From Nitrospira_E sp052156535 (GTDB lineage: Bacteria > Nitrospirota > Nitrospiria > Nitrospirales > UBA8639), in NCBI RefSeq assembly GCF_052156535.1, contig NZ_JBQKUP010000038.1, positions 372,001 through 436,000 of the forward strand: a stretch of DNA of 64,000 bases, given 5' to 3'. This document shows, one piece after another, positions 1-9,707 of this stretch. The notes beneath the pieces were generated by a model, which was not told the DNA's origin, did no database searches, and was given only the letters and a program-made list of their open reading frames with translations. The position numbers were made by a program, and so were the translations under genes. Numbering within the stretch: position 1 is the stretch's first letter; each line of letters opens with the position of its first letter.

Positions 1-708
1 CTCATGTACCTCCTGGGTCTGGCAGGAGCCTACTGGCTGATCAAGTCCAGGGCCGCCACAAGGAATGTCTCTCTCCCACCACAACAATTATCCGATCTTA
101 TTGTCTATGCCGCCTTTGGCGTCTTTCTCGGAGGGCGCTTGGGATATGTGTTGTTTTATAACCTTCCCTTTTATCTGGACCATCCCCTCAAAATCTTTGC
201 GGTATGGGAAGGGGGAATGTCCTTTCACGGCGGGCTGATCGGCACATGTATCGCGATCTGGATCTTTTGCAAAATCCGCGGGTTTCCTGTTTGGCCCATC
301 GCCGACTTAGCCGCAGGAGCGGCTCCAATCGGGTTGGGCTTTGGACGAATGGGGAATTTTATCAACGGAGAATTATTCGGACGACCGACCGACGTCGAAT
401 GGTGCATGGTATTCCCCCATGGCGGCCCGGAGTGCCGACACCCCTCGCAACTCTATGAGGCAGGCTTGGAAGGCGTTGCACTCTTTGTTCTTTTATGGGT
501 CATCCACCGCCGGTCAACTCCACCGGGCACCATGTTTTGGACCTTCATCTGCGGATATGGAGTCGCTCGATTTATTGTAGAATTTTTCCGTGAACCGGAT
601 AGTCATTTAGGGTTTATTTTCCAGTGGATCACGATGGGTCAGTTACTCTGCATCCCGATGGTTGCGGTCGGCGTCTTCATGATTGTCCGGGGTTACAAAC
701 AGGCATAA
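1..708 (+). CDS. lgt: Prolipoprotein diacylglyceryl transferase, 5' end missing
   Basis: Lgt moves diacylglycerol from phosphatidylglycerol to the lipobox cysteine of prolipoproteins in the inner membrane. The reading frame is open to the window edge. The first visible residues (LMYLLG) match an internal family position, so the true start lies outside. The hallmark GRMGNFINGE (about residues 114-123 of the visible part) is intact, as are GGRLGY, FHGGLIG and HPSQLYEAGLEG. Several hydrophobic segments agree with a polytopic membrane enzyme. It converges on the downstream lipoprotein gene with about 55 bp between the stops. The family call is certain; only the N terminus is missing. Confidence 0.96.
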   Translation, partial: LMYLLGLAGAYWLIKSRAATRNVSLPPQQLSDLIVYAAFGVFLGGRLGYVLFYNLPFYLDHPLKIFAVWEGGMSFHGGLIGTCIAIWIFCKIRGFPVWPIADLAAGAAPIGLGFGRMGNFINGELFGRPTDVEWCMVFPHGGPECRHPSQLYEAGLEGVALFVLLWVIHRRSTPPGTMFWTFICGYGVARFIVEFFREPDSHLGFIFQWITMGQLLCIPMVAVGVFMIVRGYKQA

Positions 709-763
709 CACTCCCCCACTTCACGCATACTTATCAGATTCCCAGAAATTACGATCAAGCAGC

Positions 764-1222
764 TTAAAACCCCCCGCCGCCCGGAGTCGCTCCCCCACCG
801 AATCCTGGCATGACCGGAGCCGAGGTAGCTTCCGCAGGGGCATCGGGAACATTTCCATACCGTCGAAGCGGTGGGGAATTCCAAATGACCTTATTGCCGG
901 GAGCAAGGTTGGCAGCCTCAATGAAATGTTTCTTTGCGCCGGCTTGTTCGCCCATTTTGTCCATGCACAACGCGAGATTATAGTGGGCTTCCGCCAGATC
1001 GGCTTGTTGTTGGACGGCAACCTGAAATTGTTGACGTGCCGCTTCCCACCGGCCTTCGTCAAATAAGCGCTTGCCTTCGTTCATAACCTGCAACACTTTG
1101 GTATCCACATTTGGAGGAGGGGCCAAGGCTGTCAACGGCGCTGGTTTGTCCGATGCGCACCCTCCTGCCGCCATCATGATGAAATAGACCCCAACGCATA
1201 CCTTCATCCTCCAATTCCTCAT
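764..1222 (-). CDS. TPR-repeat lipoprotein
   Basis: A 152-residue predicted lipoprotein. A basic start and hydrophobic stretch end in a lipobox AGGC with the acceptor cysteine at residue 22. The mature part is mostly helical and holds at least one tetratricopeptide-like unit (AEAHYNLALCMDKMGEQ and the helix after it). It ends in a Gly/Pro-rich tail. It begins 20 bp after the addA stop on the same strand, so it probably shares that transcript. TPR lipoproteins usually act as protein-binding scaffolds at the envelope. No specific partner can be read from the sequence. Confidence 0.8.
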   Translation of the reverse strand: MRNWRMKVCVGVYFIMMAAGGCASDKPAPLTALAPPPNVDTKVLQVMNEGKRLFDEGRWEAARQQFQVAVQQQADLAEAHYNLALCMDKMGEQAGAKKHFIEAANLAPGNKVIWNSPPLRRYGNVPDAPAEATSAPVMPGFGGGATPGGGGF

Positions 1223-1242
1223 CGCTCCCTCCTTCTTGTCAT

Positions 1243-4200
1243 CTATTGTTCGTATTGAAACATAGTTCCCTCGGCTCCTACAGTCACCGTGACCACTTCA
1301 CCGAGACGAATAAAAAAGAGTTTACACCCTTTGACCGCAGGACCCAAGCATTGGCGTGCGGCCCGTGCATAGGCCTGCGCTTGTTTCCGGTAAGTCTCCG
1401 CGCGCTGCCCCACCGTGCGAGAGGATACGCGATCCGTTTTATAATCGCCAACCCACACGTCGCCATCGATTTCATAGACCACATCCATCACCCCTTCCAT
1501 CACGCAGGTCCGTGGCAAGGAAGACTCATGTTGCCCGACAGGCCATGGCACCGCAAATGGAACCTCCCGACCAAGAATAGTTGCATTCTGCAATTCCCGA
1601 TACCCCGGTGAACCGAGAAAGTGATCAAAGAGCGTTTCAAGTTCTTTGACCACCTCACTCTTGTCCAACCCAGACTGGCCTGGTAACTGGCGTTCACAAA
1701 AATCGACGAGCGCACCCTGAACCATTTCATGCTCACTTTGAAAATCCCACCGTTGAAGCACTCGATGCATCAAAATCCCAAGACGCTGACCGGTCCCACG
1801 TGAACCTTGCCCCCTCTTTCCCCGCTCCTGGGCCGATTTCACCTGATGCAGCATGGAAGGATTGACGTACGCCTCCGCCTGATTGGTCTGTTGCCATCTC
1901 ATTTCACGTATGTCCCACTGTGGCGTCGAGATCACCACCTCACTACTACCTTCATTATCAGAAGGTTGCTTCGAGGGCTTCCAGGATTTCAACACCGCGG
2001 GCGTCACGACGGTGTGAGGAATGGAGACTCCTCCCACTCGCACAATATCCAGTTCCGGATTCCCGAACTCTCCTTCACCAATTCCCTGAATAAGACTCAA
2101 AAGGCTCTCCCCACCCATTTTCGGGAGCATGCCCCCTGATAAGATTAGGCGCTCCCTGGCCCTGGTCATCCCCACATAGAGCAGACGTCGCTGTTCGGCA
2201 GCTTCCCGGATCCGTTGCTTTTCCCACAGAGGCACCTGGCCTGCATTCCACACAGGTGGCAACGTACAACCGTACAAACCGCTAATCCAGTCAAATGTAA
2301 TCTGTGCCCCGCGATCCAGTCCTGTAGCCTTCTGATGCAACCCGGGTAACAGCACCACGGGAAATTCGAGCCCTTTGGCCTTATGAATCGTGAGGACACG
2401 GACGGCGTCTAACGTCTCTTCGGCCAAAGGGGCCTCCGGCTCTGAAGGATGGGTCATGAGAAAATCGGCCAATCGCTCCACCCACGCAGAAAACGATAGA
2501 GAAGGAATGCCCGCCTGTTCACTCAAAAGGTCACGAAGTTTCCAGACATTCACCACCGCCTGCTCACCATGGCTCGAGGCGGCGGCCAATTCCACGAGAG
2601 GAAGTTGCTGAAACAGTTGATCAAGCAATTCCGGAAGTGGGAGTCGATTTGCTTGGGCATGAAGCCAGGCCAGCCGCTGAAAAAGGCCTTGAATGACTGC
2701 CTTTTGGGAACTCGCCCATGCATCAAGTCTCTGAGCCTGCCGGATATCCAACGGGCCAAGTTTCATGACATCCATAATCTCCCGATCCGTCAGCCCGCCT
2801 AATGAAGAACGGAGAATGCCCACAAGGGCCAGAGCATCGGTGGGGTCATCCAGGACGCGAAGCACATTCACCACATCAATCACTTCCTGACGCCGGTAAA
2901 AATGCCGCTCACCATCAGTCATGCAAGGAATGTTGTGGCGCTGCAATGCTTCAAGATACACCTGCGCATTGGTAAACTTTCTTAATAACACCGCGACATG
3001 CCCCGGACGTAAGGAGGTTCTCATTCCCTTTTCCATAATCCACTGGCTTCCCGGCAGCAATTGTTCTTCAATCCACCCCGCTAACCATTCGGCTTCCACC
3101 CGTGTGGCCCGCTCAGCATCCCACTCGTCCTCCCCTTGAGGGTTGGCCATCACACAGATCTCCATTCCTGTCGAGCCAGAGCCCGGCTCTCGCATCCGTC
3201 CAACCGCCAGGGGGACATTCGGGGGTTGGACATTAGCTTGAGGAATAAATAGCCGGTCAAATATCGCATTGACGGCTTCAAGAATGGTCCCATCACTACG
3301 AAAATTAGTCAGAAGGGTACACACGATCCCTCCATCCTGCGTCACTTTGTCCACGACCTGATCAAACGCCTCGATATCAGCTCGCCGAAAGGCATAGATC
3401 GATTGTTTGGGATCACCCACAATAAACAGCTTCCCCGGCATAAGCTGGATATCCCGCCAAAACCTCCCGCACTCATGTGGACACTCACCTAGATAAAGTA
3501 AAATTTCATATTGAACCGGATCAGTATCCTGAAACTCATCAACCATTATGGCCGCATAGGTCCCCTTCAATTGTTCTCTGACCATGGGATGATCCCGTAA
3601 GAGATCTCTGACCCGGATCAAGAGCCCATCAAATCGAATCCATCCCTTCGCCGAAAAATCCTGGCGAACTCGTTCGACAAACGGCCCAAGCACATGAAGG
3701 ACCTTGCCCAACAGGGCTTCATTGACCTGCAACAGCTGTTGCGCAGCTCGAATCGCCCGCCTGGCATCTTGAAAATCCGACGCATCCCACTCTCCCGGGG
3801 CCTTGCCAATAGTGGTATCAACCAGGGCTTTTTCCTCATCAGACAAATGAAAGTCCATTGGTGGTTCCCTCTCGGCCACCCGATCGAATACGCGTTCAGC
3901 AAGAGATAGGAGCTTCTCAATTTTTCGGGGTTTGTCGCGATCGTATTTCGTCAGCAATGATCGGACCTGATGCTGTTTACTCTGTAGCCACTTCCGAAAG
4001 GCCGGCGAGGAACCTTCGGCACACACTTGCTGATCTAATTCAGGAATAGAAATCTGATCCTGGCTGAGTGAAAAGGCAAAGGATCGAATTTCATGCAAAC
4101 CCATGTGATTGAGCAGGGCCTGCCACTGGGCATGCGCCGAACCTTGCCCCCCTAATTCCTGTTCCAACCAGGCATCCCACGCATGTTGAAATGTCTCAAG

Positions 4201-4686
4201 AAAATGCATTCCTTCATCCTCATGGAAATGCGGATCGACCCTGGCTTCTAAGGGATACAGACGAAGAACATGAGCGGCAAAACTATGAAGCGTGGCAATT
4301 TGCGATTTCTCCAGATCACGCAAGGCGACCTGAATTTTCCCTCTCACATGCGCCGTGGACACATGATAGCGTTGTTTGATCTCCTCCAGGCCTGTGCCAT
4401 CGGAATCTTCACTTCCGGCTTCCGCCTCACAATCAGCCAGCAACGCATGCAACCGGTCGCGGAGCCGCGATTTCATTTCATTAGCCGCTTTATTCGTGAA
4501 GGTCAGAGCCAACATGTCGGTCAAGCGTAACGGGTGTGGTTCCCTCAAAAGCGCATGAACCAATCGATTCACCAACAGCGTTGTTTTACCCGTCCCGGCC
4601 CCGGCCAGCACAACGACATTACGATCAAACGTGGTTTCTGCCATCAGTCGCGCATCGGCATCGGGAAGACGTTCGAGATTACTCAT
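1243..4686 (-). CDS. addA: AddA-like helicase-nuclease (RecB/UvrD superfamily)
   Basis: A 1147-residue superfamily-1 helicase with a C-terminal RecB-type nuclease, the motor and nuclease subunit of an AddAB-like double-strand-break end-processing enzyme. Walker A AGAGTGKT is at residues 28-35. Helicase motifs follow in order: DEFQDTDPVQYE, GDPKQSIYAFRRAD, LLTNFRSD, TIHKAKGLEFPVV and RLLYVGMTRARE. The C terminus carries the PD-(D/E)XK core GDYKTDRV. The frame is open 18 codons further upstream, but the start at 4686 is preferred because it forms an ATGAGTAA overlap with the addB stop, as expected for translational coupling. RecB is the alternative name. The AddB partner upstream favours AddA. 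Confidence 0.88.
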   Translation of the reverse strand: MSNLERLPDADARLMAETTFDRNVVVLAGAGTGKTTLLVNRLVHALLREPHPLRLTDMLALTFTNKAANEMKSRLRDRLHALLADCEAEAGSEDSDGTGLEEIKQRYHVSTAHVRGKIQVALRDLEKSQIATLHSFAAHVLRLYPLEARVDPHFHEDEGMHFLETFQHAWDAWLEQELGGQGSAHAQWQALLNHMGLHEIRSFAFSLSQDQISIPELDQQVCAEGSSPAFRKWLQSKQHQVRSLLTKYDRDKPRKIEKLLSLAERVFDRVAEREPPMDFHLSDEEKALVDTTIGKAPGEWDASDFQDARRAIRAAQQLLQVNEALLGKVLHVLGPFVERVRQDFSAKGWIRFDGLLIRVRDLLRDHPMVREQLKGTYAAIMVDEFQDTDPVQYEILLYLGECPHECGRFWRDIQLMPGKLFIVGDPKQSIYAFRRADIEAFDQVVDKVTQDGGIVCTLLTNFRSDGTILEAVNAIFDRLFIPQANVQPPNVPLAVGRMREPGSGSTGMEICVMANPQGEDEWDAERATRVEAEWLAGWIEEQLLPGSQWIMEKGMRTSLRPGHVAVLLRKFTNAQVYLEALQRHNIPCMTDGERHFYRRQEVIDVVNVLRVLDDPTDALALVGILRSSLGGLTDREIMDVMKLGPLDIRQAQRLDAWASSQKAVIQGLFQRLAWLHAQANRLPLPELLDQLFQQLPLVELAAASSHGEQAVVNVWKLRDLLSEQAGIPSLSFSAWVERLADFLMTHPSEPEAPLAEETLDAVRVLTIHKAKGLEFPVVLLPGLHQKATGLDRGAQITFDWISGLYGCTLPPVWNAGQVPLWEKQRIREAAEQRRLLYVGMTRARERLILSGGMLPKMGGESLLSLIQGIGEGEFGNPELDIVRVGGVSIPHTVVTPAVLKSWKPSKQPSDNEGSSEVVISTPQWDIREMRWQQTNQAEAYVNPSMLHQVKSAQERGKRGQGSRGTGQRLGILMHRVLQRWDFQSEHEMVQGALVDFCERQLPGQSGLDKSEVVKELETLFDHFLGSPGYRELQNATILGREVPFAVPWPVGQHESSLPRTCVMEGVMDVVYEIDGDVWVGDYKTDRVSSRTVGQRAETYRKQAQAYARAARQCLGPAVKGCKLFFIRLGEVVTVTVGAEGTMFQYEQ

Positions 4687-7600
4687 GGGTGGCCCGTTGC
4701 TTTCGCCCTTGCCGAAATTCCTTCGCCAAGGGAATTCCATACGCCCTCACCCACGAGGGATGATGCTGAAACCGACAGGCCACCGACCACGCGCAGTCAC
4801 GACAATAGGGACCAGGTAGAATAAAGAACTGCCCGGTGCGGATGCCTTCGATCCAACGACGAATGGTCCGCAATAATTGGTCCCCGGTTTGCGTTGCCCA
4901 GATCGAACTGGGAAACGATGAGAAGGTGAGAGGTGCAGGATGCAATGGACGGATAAACCGGAATTCCACGGAATGCATCGCAGGATGTGGCGACATCATT
5001 TCTTTGGAATGTTCTCCGGAATGGCCGGCCAGGCTCAAGGAAGACATCAGTGAATATAAAGGAGGTTGTAACCGTCGACCACGCAGGGCTTCATTGACGA
5101 GATCGGGGTGGTCTATTCGAGTCGCCAAACCACCAGAAAATTTATAATCCACAATACGAGTCCTTAGGCCATCCGACTGCCGGTCCACGCGATCCATTCG
5201 TCCATGAATCTTCAGCAAGGCCGAGTCTCCCGGCACCCCGCTTCCAATTTCTCCCTCGGCCCCTATCTCACAATCCACCGGCACCATAGCCTGATCGACG
5301 TACTCCTGTTGATCATGCTCGATCATCGCAACGACCACGGCACCTAATTGCGTTTTCATTCTTTCCCACAGGACCACATACCCTTTGCCATAGTGCGACG
5401 CATATGTATCGCATACCTGATCAATGGTCGAGGCAATCAAGGAAGAGAGATGAACGGACTCTATTGGAGAGACCGGCCATTGATGATCGATGAGATAGCG
5501 ATAGACGTGTCGAAGAATGGTATGCCCCAACTCTCCCCAAACCCGGCTTGGCATTTCCCGCGAAATAGGCTCTCGAACATTCCGTGTATGCAGGGCATGT
5601 TCCATCCAATACCGGCAAGGACATTGGGCATAGCGTTCCAACACTGTCGGTGACAACCCCCGGGACAAGAGCTCCTGCCAATGGGCCCCTTCGACGGCCA
5701 TCATTCCATCATGCGATCCCGCCCCTGTGGACGTTTTTTCAAGAGCAGCCACGGACTTGAATCCATGGCGAAACAAGATCCACCAGAACGATGGCTCCAA
5801 AGAAGCTGTTTGGATCGCCCGCCCCTGAAGCAGATACCGCAAGCGCGTTTCCTGCCCCGTCTCTTCACCCGGGGAAAAGTATGGGAGTCTCACCCGCTCA
5901 GCCACACGCAATGGCACACTCATCACCTGTTCAGAACAGCCCGGGACATCTCTCATGCATTCCGTTAGGAGAGGAGACGGCAACAGCGGACGCCCCTTGT
6001 GATCGGCACGTTGATAGACGAGATACACCCGGTCACGGGCTGAGTGCCGAAGCAACGCAAACAACAAAGCCTCTTCATCAAACCCATGCATTTTTTCATC
6101 AATTTTATATCCAAGGCTTTCCGCCAACACCCTTCGATCCCCATCACGTAAAAATGCATCCTCCCGAACCACTCGTGGAAAAACCTGATCATTCATTCCA
6201 AGAATAAACACGGTTTTAAAGGATTGGCCGCGCGCCGCCATAGCATCGAATACCTGCACGCCTAAGGGGCTTTGCCCCGGAATAGGCATTCTTGTTCCTT
6301 CCAGGGCTCCTCGACACACCTCCACCCATGCACCCCAGGTCACTTGAGTACCGACCCGATCCAGTTGCTTTAACTGCGTCATGACCTGTTCAAATGCTTG
6401 TGCAAGACTTTCCCGATGGGCCTGATCCCGCTCTTCCATTTGGGAAGATGTCTCTTCTTGAAGCAAGGAAAGATGCGTATTCACGAGTGCTTCAAACGCG
6501 AGGGTCAGCTCACCAATCGAGCCTGATTCCGGAAGAGCCTGACAATCGGCCACCAGTCGGCCCACGACGTCCGCGCACTGCTGTAGAGCGACAGACGCCT
6601 CTTCCAGAGGCACCCCGACTTTCCGCTGCCAGTCAGCAATTGCTTCCGGGTCATTCGCGACGGCTGCAAGACGTTCCCAATCTTCCCGACCTTGCATAAG
6701 ACGCCAATGACGAATGGCCTGGATCCAGATTGGCTTTTGTGCATGGGTGGAACATCCGTTGACCGACAGGTTTCGATAATAGGGAGAGGTCACGACATTC
6801 AGCAGTGCCTGCCAGGGGTACCGCTCTTCCTTCAAGCCGGCAAGCTGCCACCAAAGCTTCGCGTACGGTTCTTCCAACAAAGGCAAGGTCGCTGTCGTGC
6901 AAAAGGGAATTCGATGCTCCGCAAACACCCGCCGCAGAAAGAGCCCATATGGCTCGAGAGTTCTGGCCACCACCCCAATTTCATGAAACGTGTGTCCTGT
7001 CGTTTCTACCGCATGCAGAATGGCTTTGCAAGTAAAAACCAGCTCCCCCTGGCCCCCGATCACGTTTACCACCTGCACGGAGGGGGATGATACCGTCGGA
7101 CTCCTTAATTCCAACGCTTTGTGCCCAACCTGATGAGATTGGTGCACCACTCCGGCTTTTAATAAATGTCGATCGAGAAATCGTTGGGCAAATTGATAGG
7201 CAGGTTGATCAGTAAGGGGAAAGAACACCTTCACGGAATTCGTACGAGCCACTTCTTCTAACAGCGAAAGCTGAACTTGCGTGATGTCGTAAAAACCGTA
7301 ATAGATGATCGTCGGGAATTTGGCAACAAACGGTGACGCCCCAACCCAGGGAATCACGGAATTGGCCAAATCTTCAGGCAATCCCACCCCTAGTTGTCGG
7401 CTCACATTCACGATGGCCTCCTGAAGTTTCAGTAAGCCCGCAAGGCGAGTGACTGCAATCTCATCGAACAGCCCCTCTTCCACCGCACGGAGAGCCAGGC
7501 GTGGCTCAACTTGCGCTTCAAGCAAATCCCGAATGCTCCGCCACACGGCCTGCCTGAGACCTGACGAACTTTGAAGATCGGCAAAGGGTCCGACAGTTTG

Positions 7601-7927
7601 CCCACTCTTTTCCAAGAGTACGGCTAGAAGGTATTCATAGAAAAAGTCGCCGACGAGTTCAAACGGAGACACCCATGCTTCCAGCGAACCCAATGCGGCT
7701 TGCTCGGCATGAAGATGGAGAACGAACTGATGGAACGTCAGAACATGGAGATCAAAGAGCGCACAGGAATGCTCCGCGCATAATAACCACTGGAGCCTCC
7801 TTCGCAATGAATCCGAAGGCACAAGAATGGCCAGCGGCGCGCGGGAATCGGCCGATTTGATCTGCTGGACCGTTTCAACAAGAGCTGATTCGAGGTAAGA
7901 GAATGGGCCGCTGACAAGCGTGAACAT
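4679..7927 (-). CDS. addB: AddB-like nuclease subunit with Fe-S cysteines
   Basis: A 1082-residue partner of the AddA-like helicase. It has the RecC/AddB-type segment VFILGMNDQVFPR and a C-terminal RecB-like nuclease core (IVDYKFSGG). The four cysteines expected for the AddB iron-sulfur staple are visible: one in the ERYAQCPCRYW segment and a C-x2-C-x5-C group near the end (CRDCAWSVAC). The N terminus, where AddB often has a P-loop, reads SGPFSYLE and lacks a Walker A lysine, so ATP binding here looks lost. Its stop overlaps the addA start by 8 bp. The predicted role is DNA-end resection before homologous recombination. Confidence 0.85.
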   Translation of the reverse strand: MFTLVSGPFSYLESALVETVQQIKSADSRAPLAILVPSDSLRRRLQWLLCAEHSCALFDLHVLTFHQFVLHLHAEQAALGSLEAWVSPFELVGDFFYEYLLAVLLEKSGQTVGPFADLQSSSGLRQAVWRSIRDLLEAQVEPRLALRAVEEGLFDEIAVTRLAGLLKLQEAIVNVSRQLGVGLPEDLANSVIPWVGASPFVAKFPTIIYYGFYDITQVQLSLLEEVARTNSVKVFFPLTDQPAYQFAQRFLDRHLLKAGVVHQSHQVGHKALELRSPTVSSPSVQVVNVIGGQGELVFTCKAILHAVETTGHTFHEIGVVARTLEPYGLFLRRVFAEHRIPFCTTATLPLLEEPYAKLWWQLAGLKEERYPWQALLNVVTSPYYRNLSVNGCSTHAQKPIWIQAIRHWRLMQGREDWERLAAVANDPEAIADWQRKVGVPLEEASVALQQCADVVGRLVADCQALPESGSIGELTLAFEALVNTHLSLLQEETSSQMEERDQAHRESLAQAFEQVMTQLKQLDRVGTQVTWGAWVEVCRGALEGTRMPIPGQSPLGVQVFDAMAARGQSFKTVFILGMNDQVFPRVVREDAFLRDGDRRVLAESLGYKIDEKMHGFDEEALLFALLRHSARDRVYLVYQRADHKGRPLLPSPLLTECMRDVPGCSEQVMSVPLRVAERVRLPYFSPGEETGQETRLRYLLQGRAIQTASLEPSFWWILFRHGFKSVAALEKTSTGAGSHDGMMAVEGAHWQELLSRGLSPTVLERYAQCPCRYWMEHALHTRNVREPISREMPSRVWGELGHTILRHVYRYLIDHQWPVSPIESVHLSSLIASTIDQVCDTYASHYGKGYVVLWERMKTQLGAVVVAMIEHDQQEYVDQAMVPVDCEIGAEGEIGSGVPGDSALLKIHGRMDRVDRQSDGLRTRIVDYKFSGGLATRIDHPDLVNEALRGRRLQPPLYSLMSSLSLAGHSGEHSKEMMSPHPAMHSVEFRFIRPLHPAPLTFSSFPSSIWATQTGDQLLRTIRRWIEGIRTGQFFILPGPYCRDCAWSVACRFQHHPSWVRAYGIPLAKEFRQGRKQRATHE

Positions 7928-7985
7928 CCGGACTTTTGCGTTCGTTCGATCGGCGGTAGGCTATAAAACCGATTCCTGCCGATTT

Positions 7986-8162
7986 CTAGCCGGTTTCGGG
8001 TCCTATGAGCTCGCCATTACAATCAGGGCAACTCCAATCCCCGTCTATCAGGGACATGGGATCACCACAGAAGGAACATTCCGGCGGAGGTCCGGAAGGA
8101 ACCCTGGGAAGGACGGGCAACTCAATATCTAATTCTATTTCGTCTTCATCTTCATTGGGCAT
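7986..8162 (-). CDS. 58-residue zinc-ribbon protein
   Basis: A small ORF found by reading the minus strand. It starts MPNEDEDEIELDIELP and has two CxxC knuckles (CSFC and CPDC) separated by 12 residues, which is a four-cysteine zinc ribbon. The acidic N-terminal tail is followed by a Pro-rich linker. A GAGG Shine-Dalgarno lies 7 nt before the ATG. It sits between the thioredoxin-fold gene (84 bp upstream) and addB (58 bp downstream), all leftward, so it is probably co-transcribed with addBA. The function is unknown. A nucleic-acid or protein-binding accessory is possible but unproven. Confidence 0.65.
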   Translation of the reverse strand: MPNEDEDEIELDIELPVLPRVPSGPPPECSFCGDPMSLIDGDWSCPDCNGELIGPETG

Positions 8163-8246
8163 GTGGGAACCTCGTGTATTCTTCGCGGTGGAAACTCCTC
8201 AGAAAATGTCTATGAGGAGCAAAATTATAGTGATAAAGTCCTGAGA

Positions 8247-8531
8247 TTATTCCTCATTTTCCTCTTTTTTAGGTTTTGGCTTCGCCTTCGCTTGCAGCGC
8301 CTTCTCCGCACTCTCCCGCGGTGGAACCCCGATAAAGGTCAACCGTCCATTGATCAGGGTGGCGGGCACGGCACGAATGGCATGTCGCTCCGCGAGTTCT
8401 TGACCGGCCTCCGATGTAATATCAATCTCCCGATAACTGAAACTATATTTGACCCGCATGCCCTTCCAGAGCGTTTTCGCATTAGGACAGGCCGAACAGG
8501 ATTTGGACACCAACAAGGTCACATTCGCCAT
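8247..8531 (-). CDS. Glutaredoxin/thioredoxin-fold protein
   Basis: A 94-residue protein of the glutaredoxin/NrdH-like thioredoxin fold. The redox motif CSAC is at residues 12-15, right after strand one (NVTLLVSKS). The cis-Pro segment is AVPATLING. A Lys/Glu-rich tail (KPKPKKEENEE) is unusual for a glutaredoxin. The frame also has a GTG at 8540, but the Shine-Dalgarno AAGGAGGA abuts that codon and lies 9 nt before the ATG at 8531, so the ATG is preferred. It is the first gene of the leftward addBA cluster. Confidence 0.82.
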   Translation of the reverse strand: MANVTLLVSKSCSACPNAKTLWKGMRVKYSFSYREIDITSEAGQELAERHAIRAVPATLINGRLTFIGVPPRESAEKALQAKAKPKPKKEENEE

Positions 8532-8926
8532 TGCATTCACTCCTCCTTGATAATCTTCCCAATGATGTCATGTTAGCACTGACGAAAATAGGCGGGCAAG
8601 GTAAAACGAAGAAACCGCAATTCACGCGCCGCGAGCGGAAACTGCCAAATGAGACACCGACATTTACTAGGTGCTTCTTGTAATTGAAACAAAAAAGTCT
8701 GTGAGAGGGCACTTCCTAATTTCTTGATTACAAGAACTTTGTGACTAAGCGTTCGCTTCGCACTGATTGCGACGACGTTTCACCAACATACCCTTATCTT
8801 GATCGACTGCCCGCCACAAAAACTGAATCCATCTCCTTCATTCTTGACAAACACTTTATCAATTTACCAGATGTAGTCAAATCGGATTTGATGCTTTATG
8901 AGTCTGTGGACGGGGTCGGAACAAAA
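8532..8926. other. Intergenic stretch without recognised gene
   Basis: About 395 bp between the thioredoxin-fold gene and the IS3 relic. It should hold the promoter of the leftward addBA cluster. A short perfect hairpin (CGGAAC-AAAA-GTTCCG, 8917-8932) overlaps the inner end of the relic. I see no coding signal. Confidence 0.5.
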
Positions 8927-9280
8927 GTTCCGGCACCACACCTAATTCGGTCTGTCAATCACGAGATCCCGTAACAATTAGGGATAGACCGTGTGCTGAG
9001 GCTGGGGGCGATTCGTCTGGGGGACAGGGGCCACGGCTTCCAGTTCTATCCGCTGCATGAGGCGTTGCACGCGCTTGCGATGCACTGTATACCCTGCCCC
9101 GTTGAGAAATACGGTCATCCGACGACTACCATAAACGGGGTGCGGGTATATTGCCGATCAATCTGTCACATCAACTCAAGCGTTTCCATACTTTATTCTG
9201 CTGGTTTGTACTACCATGTCGCTCGACCCAACCCCAGTAACTCGCACTGGCGCCGGATACTTAAATGCGGGTGTCTCTCT
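8927..9280 (-). pseudogene. IS3-family OrfB transposase relic
   Basis: Read on the minus strand, the segment translates piecewise into a typical IS3-family OrfB N terminus. The pieces in order are HPHLSIRRQCELLGLGRATW, METLELM, QIDRQYTRTPF, YGSRRMTVFLNGAGYTVHRK, RVQRLMQRIELEAVAPVPQ, TVYP, LLRDLVIDRPN and VWC. At least four in-frame stops and one single-base loss between TPF and YGSRR break the frame. The DDE catalytic half is absent, so it is a truncated dead copy. It lies just left of the intact IS3-family element. Confidence 0.8.
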
Positions 9281-9386
9281 GGTTCTTGAACCGTACGCTT
9301 TGTGCATTGGTATACAGGCCTATACTGCTCCCCTTGAAAGTGAGACCACCTTTAAGACATAACCCACTTCTTAAAGGAGGGAAACG

Positions 9387-9707
9387 ATGGGACAGGACGA
9401 ACCGATTAAACGCTGGACAGCGAAACGACGAGCCGCTCTCGTCTTACGCGTACTGAAAGGTGAAACGTCAGTGGCGGAAGCGGCCCGACAGCATGGGTTG
9501 ACGGTGGCCGAGGTCGAGGGGTGGCAAGATCAGTTTCTTCGGGCTTCAGAAAACGGTCTGCGGCGGCGGCCCAAAGACGAGGACGGGCTGAAGGAGGAAC
9601 AGATGAAGAAACTCAAACAGAAGATTGGGGATCTGGTGGTAGAAAATGATGTCTTACGGGAGGCCTTGAAACCGTACCCTTTGGGCCGGGAGATGTCCGA
9701 CGTGTGA
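9387..9707 (+). CDS. IS3-family OrfA (HTH transposase subunit)
   Basis: A 106-residue protein with an N-terminal helix-turn-helix (TSVAEAARQHGLTVAEVEGW) and a C-terminal leucine-zipper-like helix (EEQMKKLKQKIGDLVVEND). This is the layout of IS3 OrfA, which binds the element ends. A strong Shine-Dalgarno (AAAGGAGGG) precedes the ATG. Its stop overlaps the orfB start as GTGA, and orfB is in the -1 frame. That fits either coupling or programmed frameshifting. I see no clear slippery heptamer. Confidence 0.85.
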   Translation: MGQDEPIKRWTAKRRAALVLRVLKGETSVAEAARQHGLTVAEVEGWQDQFLRASENGLRRRPKDEDGLKEEQMKKLKQKIGDLVVENDVLREALKPYPLGREMSDV

